Assembly (NCBI GenBank): GCA_023399465.1
Contig: JAEWPB010000014.1
Coordinates: forward strand, 1-49,913
From: Pseudomonadota bacterium
GTDB taxonomy: Bacteria; Pseudomonadota; Alphaproteobacteria; Rhizobiales; Rhizobiaceae
Length of the DNA: 49,913 nt
Direction of reading: 5' to 3'
A program made the position numbers and the translations under genes. The notes beneath the pieces were generated by a model that worked only from the letters and a program-made list of their open reading frames with translations, made no database searches and was not told where the DNA came from. Below are positions 32,455-41,286 of this stretch, piece after piece (position 1 is the stretch's first letter; every line of letters starts with the position of its first letter).

Positions 32455-33693
32455 TCAGGACGCGAAGCTGGAAAGCCGCGCCCGCAACGCGTCGATTGTC
32501 GGCTTCAGTATGTCCGATACGCCGGGAATGGCGAGAACCTTGTCGAACATCTCGTTGACCTTGGGCAGCACGGGCGCCACCAGCGCCGAAAGCGTCTTCC
32601 GCTGGTCGGGGGACATCTGGCTGAGGGTCGAGCCGATCCTGTCGATCTGGCTTTGTGCCGCCTGCAGCCGCGGCAGTGCCGCCTGAGCGGATGCGGCGTC
32701 GGTAATCCCGCTCATGGTCGATTGCAGGCTGTTCAGGCTGTCGGTGATCTCCTTGGTGACTTCGGTTCCGGTCGCGTCCGTGGTGGTTGTCGGCGCCGTG
32801 CCCGTGCTTGGCGTTGTTTCGGTCGTCGTGCTCGGTGGGGTTGTCGTCGGTTCTCTGGTCGCTGGCGGCGTGGTCGTGCTCGCTGGCGGCGTGGTTGTCG
32901 AGGGTGTGGTGGTGGTCGTTTGCGGTGTGGTCACCCGAGCTGTCGGCCGTGCGTAGAGATAGTAGAGGCCGCCGAGAATGATGAGTGCGGCGATTAGCCA
33001 GTAGAGCCAGCTGTTGCCGCGCGAGGCCGGCGCAGTGGCCGCTGCCGCAGTCGCGCGGCGGCTGGCATCGCTGGCGGCAGAGGCGGTTGCCGTCGCCGCT
33101 CCCGTCGCACTGCGGGCAGCCTGGCCGGCCCCCGCCGTCGTCGCTTGCGCCGTGCCGCCGAGGGAATCGAGCAATCCACTGCCGCTCAGGAGTTCGCGGA
33201 AGCCGGATGGCATGGCCGCCGCGATATTGTCCTTCTGGCTGGAAAGCAGGCCGGAGATGCCCTTCGCGCTCATGTCGCCGCTGCTCTGCTGGGCGAGGCC
33301 GCCGAGCACGATCGGCGTCAGGACGCCGAGCAGGGAACTGCCAGCGCCCTGATCGAGGCCGGTGAACTTGCCGATCGCATTGGCGAGCGCACTTCCCCCG
33401 GAAGTGCCGACCAGCGACGACAGGAGCCCGGATCCGCTTTCGGCCATCGATGTCGATCCGGTCAGCAGGTTGGCGAGATTTCCGAGCGTGCCGGTGTTCT
33501 GCTGTGCTGCGTCGGCCACCTTTTGCGCTCCGCCCGGCTGCATCGCTGCGGCACCCAATCCGGCAAGGATCGCCGGCACTGCTGCGCCGACGCCGCGCTG
33601 AACCTTGTCGCTGTCAAGGCCGAGCAATGTGGCGATCCGGCCGATCATATCTGGCGTGAGCAACTGCATGATGGATGTGACGAGATTGGCCAT
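32455..33693 (-). CDS. DUF937 (YidB-like) protein with TM segment and Thr/Pro-rich linker
   Basis: A 412-aa protein. The N-terminal ~150 residues are a DUF937/YidB-type Gly/Leu-rich helical domain (MANLVTSIMQLLTPDMIGRI, 'GLAQQSSGDMSAKGISGLLSSQ'). An Ala/Thr linker is followed by a membrane segment (WLYWLIAALIILGGLYYLYA, about 227-246), about 75 residues dominated by Thr and Pro, and a C-terminal helical domain with 'LPRLQAAQSQIDRIGSTLSQM'. The C-terminus is likely periplasmic. I chose the third in-frame ATG (33693), 8 bases after GGAGGAA; the ATG at 33708 lies inside that site. Function of DUF937 is unknown to me. Confidence 0.8.
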   Translation of the reverse strand: MANLVTSIMQLLTPDMIGRIATLLGLDSDKVQRGVGAAVPAILAGLGAAAMQPGGAQKVADAAQQNTGTLGNLANLLTGSTSMAESGSGLLSSLVGTSGGSALANAIGKFTGLDQGAGSSLLGVLTPIVLGGLAQQSSGDMSAKGISGLLSSQKDNIAAAMPSGFRELLSGSGLLDSLGGTAQATTAGAGQAARSATGAATATASAASDASRRATAAAATAPASRGNSWLYWLIAALIILGGLYYLYARPTARVTTPQTTTTTPSTTTPPASTTTPPATREPTTTPPSTTTETTPSTGTAPTTTTDATGTEVTKEITDSLNSLQSTMSGITDAASAQAALPRLQAAQSQIDRIGSTLSQMSPDQRKTLSALVAPVLPKVNEMFDKVLAIPGVSDILKPTIDALRARLSSFAS

Positions 33694-33993
33694 GCGCATT
33701 TCCTCCACAGGTCGTGTGTTTCAGGAATGGCTTTGATATCTCCGCGATGGGCTCGTTGCCGCGACGCCGGGGTCCAGCGTGGAACACGGTAGGCGCTCAT
33801 CGGTGGCAAATGCCGGCGTCTGCCTGTGGCTTTGCGCGCAAGACGCGTGGATGCACGAGCAGGCTCCGTGAACATTAGCATTCACTGATTGTCGATGCTA
33901 GCCACGAGTTGCATCGGCCAGTGCCGCTACGGGAGCGCAGGTCGGTGGCGAGGCGGCACGCCGGCTTGAAACGGCGCCGCGGCCAGTGATCCG
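33694..33993. other. 300-bp gene-free stretch
   Basis: This is the upstream region of the DUF937 gene and the downstream region of the amidase, both on minus. I see no coding frame of quality, no clear promoter and no strong hairpin. Confidence 0.4.
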
Positions 33994-35301
33994 CTACCGC
34001 CCGCGGAACAGCAGCTCGATTGCCGCGGCGACGGCGAATACCTTCCGGTCGGTGCCGTTGCGTCCCATTATCATGATCCCGGCCGGAAGACTGACGTCCG
34101 GCAACGGCAGCGTGATGGCGGTCAGGTCGAACTGGTTTGCCACCTGCGTGTTACGCAACAGCAGGTCCTCGACCCGGCGGTATTTCTCCTCGTCGGCATC
34201 GACAGAGGCGATGGAAACGGCAGGTATGGGCGTCGTCGGAAGCAGCAGGAAGTCGAACGCGGCCATCCGCACGTCCATTTCGTCGCTCAACTGGCGTCGG
34301 GTCTGCAGCAGGGCGTCCAGCGCGGCTTGCGGCACCTTTATCCGGCGCCGCAGCGTCGCCGAGACGCGGATGTCGACCGGCGCGGCCTCGTCGGGCAGCC
34401 AGTCGGCATGGATGCGGCTCGCCTCGATCCCGGCGATCGAGCCTATTGCGGTCGCTTCGGCAAGGCGGTCGAGGAGGTCGTCGATTGCCACGTCCAGGAT
34501 CCTGGCTCCGGCTGCCGCGAGACGCTGCAGGGTCAGGTCGAACGCCCGCTCGACCTCCGGTGCGAGTTCCTGTAGAAGCCGGCCCCGCGGAATGGCGATC
34601 TTCAGGCCGTCGAGCGTTAGCGGCTCGAGGTCCTCTGCAGGCTCGCCGGCCATGATCGCATCCGCGAGTGCGCAGTCCGCGACCGTGGAGGCGAGGGGGC
34701 CGATCGAATCGAGGCTCGGAGCCAGCGGGAAGGCACCGTCGAGCGGTACGCGCCGCGCCGACGGCTTGAAGCCGACGAGCCCGTTCAACGCCGCCGGGAT
34801 ACGCACCGAGCCGCCGGTGTCGGAACCGATGGCGATGTCGCAGGTGCCCTCCGCTGCCGAAACTGCCGCCCCGGATGAGGATCCGCCGGGAACGAGGCTC
34901 TCGTCGAACGCGTTGCCAGGCACCGGATAGTGGGGATTGAGGCCGACCGCCGTGAATGCGAACTCGGTCATGTGGGTCTTGCCGATGATGACCGCGCCGG
35001 CGGCACGAAGGCGGTCGACGATGGCAGCGTCCGCGGAAGGCGGCGTCGCCGTGCGGCGAACGATCGAACCGGCCAGCGTCGGCTCGCCGGCGACATCGAA
35101 CAGATCCTTGATGGAGACGATCTTGCCGTCGAGCGGGCCGAGGCATTCGCCCCGGGCCATCCGCGAATCGGCGGCATCGGCCTCCGCGCGGGCGGAAGCC
35201 GGGTAAAGGCACACGAATGTGCGCTCGCGGTCGCGCCGGGCATCCAGTCGCGCCAGAATGGTCTCGAGTCGCTCGCGGGTAGGTCCGTAATTCTCTGGCA
35301 A
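33994..35301 (-). CDS. Amidase signature family hydrolase
   Basis: A 435-aa amidase with the Ser-cisSer-Lys triad layout: Lys in 'GKIVSIKDLFDV' (about 64), Gly/Ser-rich 'VPGGSSSGAAVS' with the cis-Ser, and the nucleophile Ser in 'IGSDTGGSVRIPA'. It hydrolyses amides or carbamoyl compounds in the cytoplasm; specificity cannot be read. The start is a TTG at 35301 with AGGTG about 9 bases upstream; no ATG or GTG is in frame nearby. It is divergent from a branched-chain amino-acid-type binding protein, so an amide or amino-acid derivative is a reasonable guess for a joint substrate, but this is inference. Confidence 0.87.
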   Translation of the reverse strand: MPENYGPTRERLETILARLDARRDRERTFVCLYPASARAEADAADSRMARGECLGPLDGKIVSIKDLFDVAGEPTLAGSIVRRTATPPSADAAIVDRLRAAGAVIIGKTHMTEFAFTAVGLNPHYPVPGNAFDESLVPGGSSSGAAVSAAEGTCDIAIGSDTGGSVRIPAALNGLVGFKPSARRVPLDGAFPLAPSLDSIGPLASTVADCALADAIMAGEPAEDLEPLTLDGLKIAIPRGRLLQELAPEVERAFDLTLQRLAAAGARILDVAIDDLLDRLAEATAIGSIAGIEASRIHADWLPDEAAPVDIRVSATLRRRIKVPQAALDALLQTRRQLSDEMDVRMAAFDFLLLPTTPIPAVSIASVDADEEKYRRVEDLLLRNTQVANQFDLTAITLPLPDVSLPAGIMIMGRNGTDRKVFAVAAAIELLFRGR

Positions 35302-35702
35302 GGCGGTGCACCTGTTCGGTTCGGGCGGAGGCCACTGTTATTACCAGCGCCGCCGGCAAAATCCACCCGTCATTCGTGTGCAAGGTCGCCGATGCCTGTC
35401 GTGCCAGGATTTCGCGGGCCTCGGCGGAAGATCCGCTGCTGCGGCAAAATCGCACGAGCGCCACGATTTGGTTGAAAATCAGCAAAAAGGCGTAGCTGGA
35501 GTTATATTCTTGCGCGAAATTGCCGCATTTCGTAGAGAAACGGCTTCGACGCCGGGTGTTTCCGTCCAAAAATGGCGGCCGGATGTTTGCCTGTCTTCGC
35601 AATCGGCAGGCTCGCCAATCGTCCGTGCGGGCTGGAAATCTGCGGGGAAGGTGTTTTCGGCCGTGCCAGCAGGCCGGCCGGACCAATTCGAGGAGAATGA
35701 AA
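35302..35702. other. 401-bp divergent intergenic region
   Basis: It lies between the amidase (minus) and the binding protein (plus) and must hold both promoters. A TATATT (35503-35508) is a possible -10 for the plus gene, but no matching -35 stands 16-18 bp upstream. No gene is convincing here. AGGAG at 35691-35695 is the ribosome site of the binding protein. Confidence 0.4.
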
Positions 35703-36809
35703 ATGAGTTTGACAAGATTGACGGGCCTGACGCTCGCTGCCTCCCTGGCCTTCGCGCCGCTCGCTCATGCCGAGATCGTGATCGGTCTGGTCGCACCGCT
35801 GACCGGACCGGTTGCCGCATTCGGCGATCAGGTCAGGAACGGTGCCCAGACCGCCGTGGAGGAAATCAACAAGAAGGGCGGCATTCTCGGCGAGCAGGTC
35901 GTTCTCAAGGTCACGGACGACGCCGGCGAGCCGCGGCAGGGCGTCTCGGTCGCCAACCAGCTGGTGGGTGAGGGCGTGCGTTTCGTCGTCGGTCCTGTCA
36001 CCTCGGGCGTTGCCATGCCGGTTTCCGATGTTTTCGCCGAGAACGGCATCCTGATGGTGACCCCGACTGCCACCGCCCCGGATCTGACCGCGCGCGGTCT
36101 CGCCAACATCCTGCGCACCTGCGGGCGTGACGACCAGCAGGCCGAGGTCGCCGCCGCTTATGTTCTGCAGAATTTCAAGGACAAGCGCATCGCCGTGCTG
36201 CATGACAAGGGCACCTACGGCAAGGGGCTTGCCGATGCCTTCAAGGCTGCGCTGAACGCCGGTGGCGTCAATGAAGTGATCTACGAATCCCTGACCCCGG
36301 GCGAAAAGGACTTTGGCGCCCTCGTCACCCGCCTGAAGGCTGAAAACGTAGACGTGATCTACTTCGGCGGTTACCACGCGGAAGGCGGCCTGCTGACCCG
36401 CCAGCTTCGCGATCAGGGTGTGAAGGCACAGTTGATTGGCGGCGAAGGCCTGTCCAACACCGAATTCTGGGCCATCGGTTCCGATGCGGCTGAAGGCACC
36501 GTTTTCACCAATGCCGCCGATGCCCTGAAGAGCCCCAACGCCGAGGTCGCCGTTGCAGCCCTGAAGGAGCGCAACATTCCGGCCGAAGCGTTCACGCTCA
36601 ATGCCTATGCCGCGGTTGAAGTCCTGAAGGCCGGCATCGAGAAGGCCGGCAGCGCCGAAGACGCCGAAGCCGTGGGCACCGCACTGAAGTCCGGCGAGCC
36701 GATTGCCACCACCATCGGCGACCTTACCTATGGCGAGAAGGGTGACCTCACCTCGCCGAGCTTCTCGCTCTACAAGTGGGAAGGCGGAAAGATCGTTCCG
36801 GTCCAATAA
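35703..36809 (+). CDS. Branched-chain amino-acid-type periplasmic binding protein (LivJ/LivK-like)
   Basis: A 368-aa precursor. A signal peptide of about 22 residues (ASLAFAPLAHA|EIV) precedes a type 1 periplasmic binding fold: 'IGLVAPLTGPVAAFGDQVRNG', 'INKKGGILGEQVVLKVTDDAG', 'VVGPVTSGVAMPVSDVF', 'TPTATAPDLT' and 'NAYAAVEVLKAGIEKAG'. These are the standard LivK blocks for Leu/Ile/Val or related amino acids and amides. I chose the ATG at 35703, 7 bases after AGGAG; an ATG at 35697 is only one base after it. No livHMGF genes are in the window, so it works with a transporter encoded elsewhere. Confidence 0.92.
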   Translation: MSLTRLTGLTLAASLAFAPLAHAEIVIGLVAPLTGPVAAFGDQVRNGAQTAVEEINKKGGILGEQVVLKVTDDAGEPRQGVSVANQLVGEGVRFVVGPVTSGVAMPVSDVFAENGILMVTPTATAPDLTARGLANILRTCGRDDQQAEVAAAYVLQNFKDKRIAVLHDKGTYGKGLADAFKAALNAGGVNEVIYESLTPGEKDFGALVTRLKAENVDVIYFGGYHAEGGLLTRQLRDQGVKAQLIGGEGLSNTEFWAIGSDAAEGTVFTNAADALKSPNAEVAVAALKERNIPAEAFTLNAYAAVEVLKAGIEKAGSAEDAEAVGTALKSGEPIATTIGDLTYGEKGDLTSPSFSLYKWEGGKIVPVQ

Positions 36810-36845
36810 GCTTCGTGGGCACGCAGAGTGCCATCGGTCAATCTC

Positions 36846-36874
36846 GCGCCGCGCATCCCATGGGTGCGCGGCGC
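36846..36874 (+). terminator. 13-bp hairpin after the LivK-like gene
   Basis: GCGCCGCGCATCC (36846-36858) pairs with GGGTGCGCGGCGC (36862-36874) with one G-T pair over CAT. It is 36 bp after the stop and lies between convergent genes, followed by ATTCGTCTGG. Confidence 0.65.
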
Positions 36875-36972
36875 ATTCGTCTGGTTCTGCGATCATTTTG
36901 GGTCGACTGGTGCATGTCGGCCGTCTTCGCGCCGGCGGCAATCTCGTGCCGCTGGAACTCGTCCGGGATCCG

Positions 36973-38034
36973 TCAGGGGCGGGCTTCGAACACCATGTTG
37001 AACGGCGTTTCCGTTGCCCGGCGGAAGTGCGAGAAGCCGGCATCCAGAGCAACCTTGCGCAGCTTCATCTCGCCGGCCTGGGCACCAAGGCCGAGGCCGA
37101 CTTCCTGCGACAGCGATGCGGGCGTGCAGACCATCGTCGATGCGCTGTAAAACACCCGCCCGACCGGGTTGAGGTTGTCCTTCAGCCGATCATGGGCAAA
37201 GGGTTCGACGATCATCCAGGTGCCGCCGGTCGCCAGCGTGTCCTTGACATGGCGGCCGGCACCGACCGGATCGCCCATGTCGTGCAGGCAATCGAACATG
37301 GCGACCAGATCGTAGGCGCCCGCGGGAAATGTTTTCGCCGTTGCCTGCTCGAAGGTGACGCGGTCGCCGACCCCGGCCTCGCTCGCTGCCGCCCTCGCCC
37401 TGTCGATCGAGGGGCTATGATAATCGAAACCGAAGAAATGCGATCTGGGATAGGCCCTGGCCATGACGATCGTCGAAGCGCCGTGGCCGCACCCGACATC
37501 GGCGACCCTGGCGCCGGCTTCGAGCTTTTCGCGCACACCGCTGAGCGCCGGGATCCAGCTGTCGACAAGATTGGCATTGTAGCCGGTGCGGAAAAACCGT
37601 TCGGTGCCGCGAAACAGGCAGGCGCTATGCTCGTGCCAGCCGAGCCCGGTGCCGTTCCTGAAAGCTTCGGCGATCTTCGGCTCATCCATCCACAGCGACT
37701 GCACGCTCTCGAAGGCCCCGGCGATGAATGCCGGGCTGTCCTCCTCGGCAAACACCATGGCCTGTTCCGGCGTGAGGCTGAAGCGCTCTGTTTCCGCGTC
37801 ATAAGTGACATAGTCGGAGGCCGCCAGTGCCGACAGCCATTCGCGCAGGTAGCGCTCCCGGATCCCGGTCTTTCGAGCCAGTTCGTCCGAAGTGACCGGC
37901 ATGCCGTCCTTCATCGCCTGGAACAGGCCGAGATGATCGCCAAGGGCGACAAGGGCGCCGGACATGGCGGCGCCGACATCGCCGACAAGGCGTTCGACCA
38001 GGCTGTTGAGCTTCTCCATGTCGGGCTGGCGCAT
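36973..38034 (-). CDS. Winged-helix class I SAM methyltransferase
   Basis: A 353-aa protein. The N-terminal ~90 residues form a winged-helix dimerisation domain ('LGDHLGLFQAMKDGMPVTSD', 'IRERYLREWLSALAASDYV'). The methyltransferase core carries motif I 'VADVGCGHGASTIVMA' (about 183), the acidic 'FFGFDYHSPSID' and 'DLVAMFDCLHDMGDPV'. The arrangement resembles the mycobacterial Rv2258c group and O-methyltransferases with unknown small-molecule targets. The ATG at 38034 has GGAGG 7 bases upstream; the longer frame to 38181 lacks homology. No partner genes suggest its substrate. Confidence 0.85.
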   Translation of the reverse strand: MRQPDMEKLNSLVERLVGDVGAAMSGALVALGDHLGLFQAMKDGMPVTSDELARKTGIRERYLREWLSALAASDYVTYDAETERFSLTPEQAMVFAEEDSPAFIAGAFESVQSLWMDEPKIAEAFRNGTGLGWHEHSACLFRGTERFFRTGYNANLVDSWIPALSGVREKLEAGARVADVGCGHGASTIVMARAYPRSHFFGFDYHSPSIDRARAAASEAGVGDRVTFEQATAKTFPAGAYDLVAMFDCLHDMGDPVGAGRHVKDTLATGGTWMIVEPFAHDRLKDNLNPVGRVFYSASTMVCTPASLSQEVGLGLGAQAGEMKLRKVALDAGFSHFRRATETPFNMVFEARP

Positions 38035-38196
38035 GACATTCCTCCCGGGTTCCAATCGGCCGCGCCCCCGACGTTGACCAGTAGCGGAAAATCGTGATCG
38101 ATTTAGGATGGAAACGGGCGCCGCACCGGGCCCTATGACGGGTGACCGGCGCCAGCCGTGGCTGCACCCATCCCAATTCATACAAGCGATCGCTAC

Positions 38197-40101
38197 CTAG
38201 AATGCCGCCCAGGACGATGCGTCTGCCGCAGCCCTGGCCCGGGAGCCCGGAAAGGCTTCGGCAAGCGTCCGGCTAGGTGCACGCGCCGGTGAAGCGTCGG
38301 GGGATGCCTTCGCGGCGATCAGGTTGAACTGGCCCAGAGCCGAGTTCAGCGACGCTGCTTCCTGGGCCAGGCTGCGGCTGGCGGCGGTTGATTCCTCGAC
38401 CATGGAGGCGTTCTGCTGCGTGCCCTGATCCATGTTGGTCACGGCGGTGCTGATCTCCTGCAGGCCGGTCGACTGCTCCTTGGCGGCGATCACGATCGCG
38501 CTGACATGGTGGTTGATTTCCTGGACGTCTGCGACGATGGCTTCGAGCGCGCGCCCGGTTTCGCCGACCAGGGAAACGCCGTTGCGTACCTGGTTGCCGG
38601 CGGTGGTGATCAGCGTCTTGATCTCGCGCGCCGCCTGGGCCGAGCGCTGCGCGAGTTCCCGCACCTCCTGGGCCACGACGGCAAAGCCCTTGCCCGCTTC
38701 ACCGGCGCGGGCCGCCTCGACGCCGGCGTTCAGCGCCAGCAGGTTGGTCTGGAAGGCGATCTCGTCGATGACGCCGATGATATTGCCGATCTCGCCGGAA
38801 GAGCGCTCGATCTCCTGCATGGCGGCGACCGCGCCGCGCACGACCGATCCGGATTGTTCGGCCCCGGCGCGCGCCCGGGCCACCAGAGAACCGGCTTCCT
38901 CGGCGCGCACCGTGGCGTCCTTTACCGCAAGGGTTATCTGCTCGAGTGCCGCTGCCGTTTCCTCGACCGACGATGCCTGCTGTTCGGTGCGCTTCGACAG
39001 ATCGTCGGCGGCACTGCGGATCTCGTTTGCGCCAGCGGCGATGACCTCGGCATTGTCGCCGACAGCTTTGAGGGTTGCGTTCAGCTTCCCGGCGGCATCG
39101 TTGAAATTGCGGCGCAGGGCATCGAGGTGCGATGCGAACGGGCTTTCGATGCGGTGGGCGAGATTGCCTTGAGAAAGTTCGGAGAGGGCCTCGGCCAGGC
39201 CGTCGACGGCGAACCGGATCTCGGCGGCCTCGCGCGCCTTCTGCTGTTCGCGCAGTAGCCGTTGTTCGTCCGACAGGCTGCGGTCCGCCTCGGCTTCCTG
39301 TTCGAGGCGGATGCGCTGCAGGGCGTTGTCACGGAAGATCGCTACCGCGGCCGCCATGTCGCCGATCTCGTCGCTACGGCCGGCATAGGGGATCACGGTG
39401 TCGTTGCTGCCGCGAGCGAGGCGCTTCATTGCGGCGTTGATGCTGGCAATCGGCCGGGCGATCCGCCAGGACGCGAAAATCGTGGCGCCGATGGCGACGA
39501 GCACCGACAGCGACAGTTCGAATAGCGCCGACTTTAGCGCGAAGTCATAGGTCGCGTCGCCATGGGCGATTGCTGCCCGGGTGATCGCGTCATTCTCTTC
39601 CTGCATGGTCTCGAGGATGGCGACCACCTTGTTGAAATTGGTCAGCATCTCGCCGCGATAGAGATCACGCCCCTCGTCCTGCCGTCCGCCCCGAACGAGG
39701 CTCTTGACCTTGTTGCTGTAGGTGGAATCGACATCGAGCAGGGCCTGTAGCTGGTTGAAGTTCGCACGTGTCTTGGCCAGGATGATCGTTGCCTCGAAAT
39801 CGTTCAATGCGCGTTGTTGTGCCGCGATCTTCAGCCGCAACCCGTTTTCCGCAGCATCGAGTTCCTGGGCGCCGGCAAGCAGGTAGTCGGCAAAGCCGCG
39901 CCGAACCTCGTTGACGGCATCCACCGTGGCATTGATGAGCGCGGTGCGCGGCACCCGTTCCCGGCCGATGACATCTGCCTGCGCCTTGAGATCGGAAAGC
40001 GTGTAGATCGAAGTAATTCCCTGAACGAAGCTGATCGCGACAAGCATCGAGAAGAGAATTGGCAGCAGGAACCTGATCCTGAGGATGCGAGCAAATGGCA
40101 T
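38197..40101 (-). CDS. Methyl-accepting chemotaxis protein with HAMP domain and CheR-docking-like tail
   Basis: A 634-aa chemoreceptor of classical layout: TM1 (about 9-30), a helical periplasmic domain of about 155 residues of four-helix-bundle type, TM2 (about 188-208), HAMP ('ASWRIARPIASINAAMKRLARG'), a second linker, and the signalling hairpin 'IDEIAFQTNLLALNAGVEAA', 'AGEAGKGFAVVAQEVREL'. The C-terminus ends S-W-A-A-F, which fits the aromatic-x-x-aromatic tether pentapeptide that binds CheR/CheB. The ligand is unknown. It is transcribed alone. Confidence 0.93.
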   Translation of the reverse strand: MPFARILRIRFLLPILFSMLVAISFVQGITSIYTLSDLKAQADVIGRERVPRTALINATVDAVNEVRRGFADYLLAGAQELDAAENGLRLKIAAQQRALNDFEATIILAKTRANFNQLQALLDVDSTYSNKVKSLVRGGRQDEGRDLYRGEMLTNFNKVVAILETMQEENDAITRAAIAHGDATYDFALKSALFELSLSVLVAIGATIFASWRIARPIASINAAMKRLARGSNDTVIPYAGRSDEIGDMAAAVAIFRDNALQRIRLEQEAEADRSLSDEQRLLREQQKAREAAEIRFAVDGLAEALSELSQGNLAHRIESPFASHLDALRRNFNDAAGKLNATLKAVGDNAEVIAAGANEIRSAADDLSKRTEQQASSVEETAAALEQITLAVKDATVRAEEAGSLVARARAGAEQSGSVVRGAVAAMQEIERSSGEIGNIIGVIDEIAFQTNLLALNAGVEAARAGEAGKGFAVVAQEVRELAQRSAQAAREIKTLITTAGNQVRNGVSLVGETGRALEAIVADVQEINHHVSAIVIAAKEQSTGLQEISTAVTNMDQGTQQNASMVEESTAASRSLAQEAASLNSALGQFNLIAAKASPDASPARAPSRTLAEAFPGSRARAAADASSWAAF

Positions 40102-40506
40102 TCTTTATCTCCGAAGACATATAGAAACGCTTGCGCAGCACGAAAGTGCGCGCAACGAGCCAGGGTATTGGATGAAGTTAAAAGGCATTAGTTATGCAGT
40201 TGGCCCCGTTTTAAGGTATTGTTGGCCAATCCGTGATGGCTATATTTTGGCTGCGCGCTTAACAAATGGAAAATATTGTTTGCGACATGTAGTAATGCCT
40301 CGAGTATTTCGCTGAAGCCGATAGGCTCGGCCTTTTCACGAATGCGGATTTCGCGGCTGCAAGGGAGCGCGGAAGGCAGTGGTGCCCGAGATGCCGTGGC
40401 GCCGTGCAAAAGGCTTTTTCGCCGATTGACGTTAATATGACTTGTTTGGTCAACAAAAAGCCCTTAAGTCGGGCCAAGCGACAGCATATTCTGAAAAAAA
40501 ACGACG
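40102..40506. other. 405-bp intergenic region with an AT-rich pocket
   Basis: It separates the divergent chemoreceptor (minus) and sulfonate-type permease (plus). Bases about 40175-40320 are clearly poorer in GC than anything nearby. TTGAC (40425-40429) and GTCAA (40448-40452) form a loose inverted repeat near the plus operon. I find no credible gene and no complete -35/-10 pair. Confidence 0.4.
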
Positions 40507-41286
40507 ATGCGCATGCCCCATTTCCGAGCAGTCACGAATTTTGCGGCCTTTGCCGTGGTCATCGGGCTGTGGTGGCTGGCTTCCGCTCTCGGTTGGGTCA
40601 ATGCCTTCCTGCTGCCGTCCCCGACGAAAGTGCTTGCGACCGCGGGCGATCTTGCCGCCTCGGGAGAATTGCTGCGCCATACCCTGATCAGTCTGCAGCG
40701 TGTCGTGCTCGGCTATGCGATCGCCGTGGGGGTCGCCGTTCCGCTCGCTGTCGTCTTCAGCACCGTGCGGCCGGTGCGCGGTGCCATCGAGCCGCTGCTC
40801 GAGTTCGTGCGCCAGATCCCGCCGCTCGCTCTGATGCCGTTGCTGATGCTCTGGCTCGGGATCGGCGAGATGCAGAAGGTCGGCATCATCATTCTTTCCT
40901 GCTTCTTTCCGATCTTCCTTGGCGTACGCGGCGGCATCAGCCAGGTCGACGGCAAGCTGATCGAGGTTGGCAGGGTTTGCGGTTTCAGCCGGTCGGAAAT
41001 CATGCTCCGGATCGTCCTGCCCTCGGCGATGCCGTCGATGGTGGTCGGAATGCGGATCGGCCTCGGCTATAGCTGGCGGGCGCTGGTCGGGGCGGAACTG
41101 ATCGCCTCCTCGGCCGGTCTCGGCTACATGATCGTCGATGCCGAAAACCTCGCCCGCACCGATATCGTTCTGGTCGGCGTCCTTGTCATCGGCTCCATCG
41201 GCCTTGTTGCGGATTACCTGTTGAAGCGGGCGATCAGCAAGGCCGCGCCCTGGATCGCCAGCGATCTGGAGGTGGCGCGTGCTTGA
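40507..41286 (+). CDS. ABC transporter permease, SsuC/TauC/NrtB type
   Basis: A 259-aa inner-membrane protein with about six membrane segments and the EAA loop 'LIEVGRVCGFSRSEIMLRIVLPSAMPS' (around 155-180). 'VIGLWWLASALGWVNAFLLPSPTKV' at the start and 'FVRQIPPLALMPLLMLWLGIG' in the middle are hallmarks of permeases for sulfonates, taurine, nitrate or related anions. It overlaps the ATPase start (41279) by 8 bp. First gene of a four-gene operon: permease, ATPase, binding protein, flavin monooxygenase. Confidence 0.92.
   Translation: MRMPHFRAVTNFAAFAVVIGLWWLASALGWVNAFLLPSPTKVLATAGDLAASGELLRHTLISLQRVVLGYAIAVGVAVPLAVVFSTVRPVRGAIEPLLEFVRQIPPLALMPLLMLWLGIGEMQKVGIIILSCFFPIFLGVRGGISQVDGKLIEVGRVCGFSRSEIMLRIVLPSAMPSMVVGMRIGLGYSWRALVGAELIASSAGLGYMIVDAENLARTDIVLVGVLVIGSIGLVADYLLKRAISKAAPWIASDLEVARA

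Noticed and set aside
40188..40409. 73-codon minus-strand frame in the AT-rich spacer
   Set aside because: No ribosome site, no coding-like composition, and it crosses the AT-rich promoter-like pocket.
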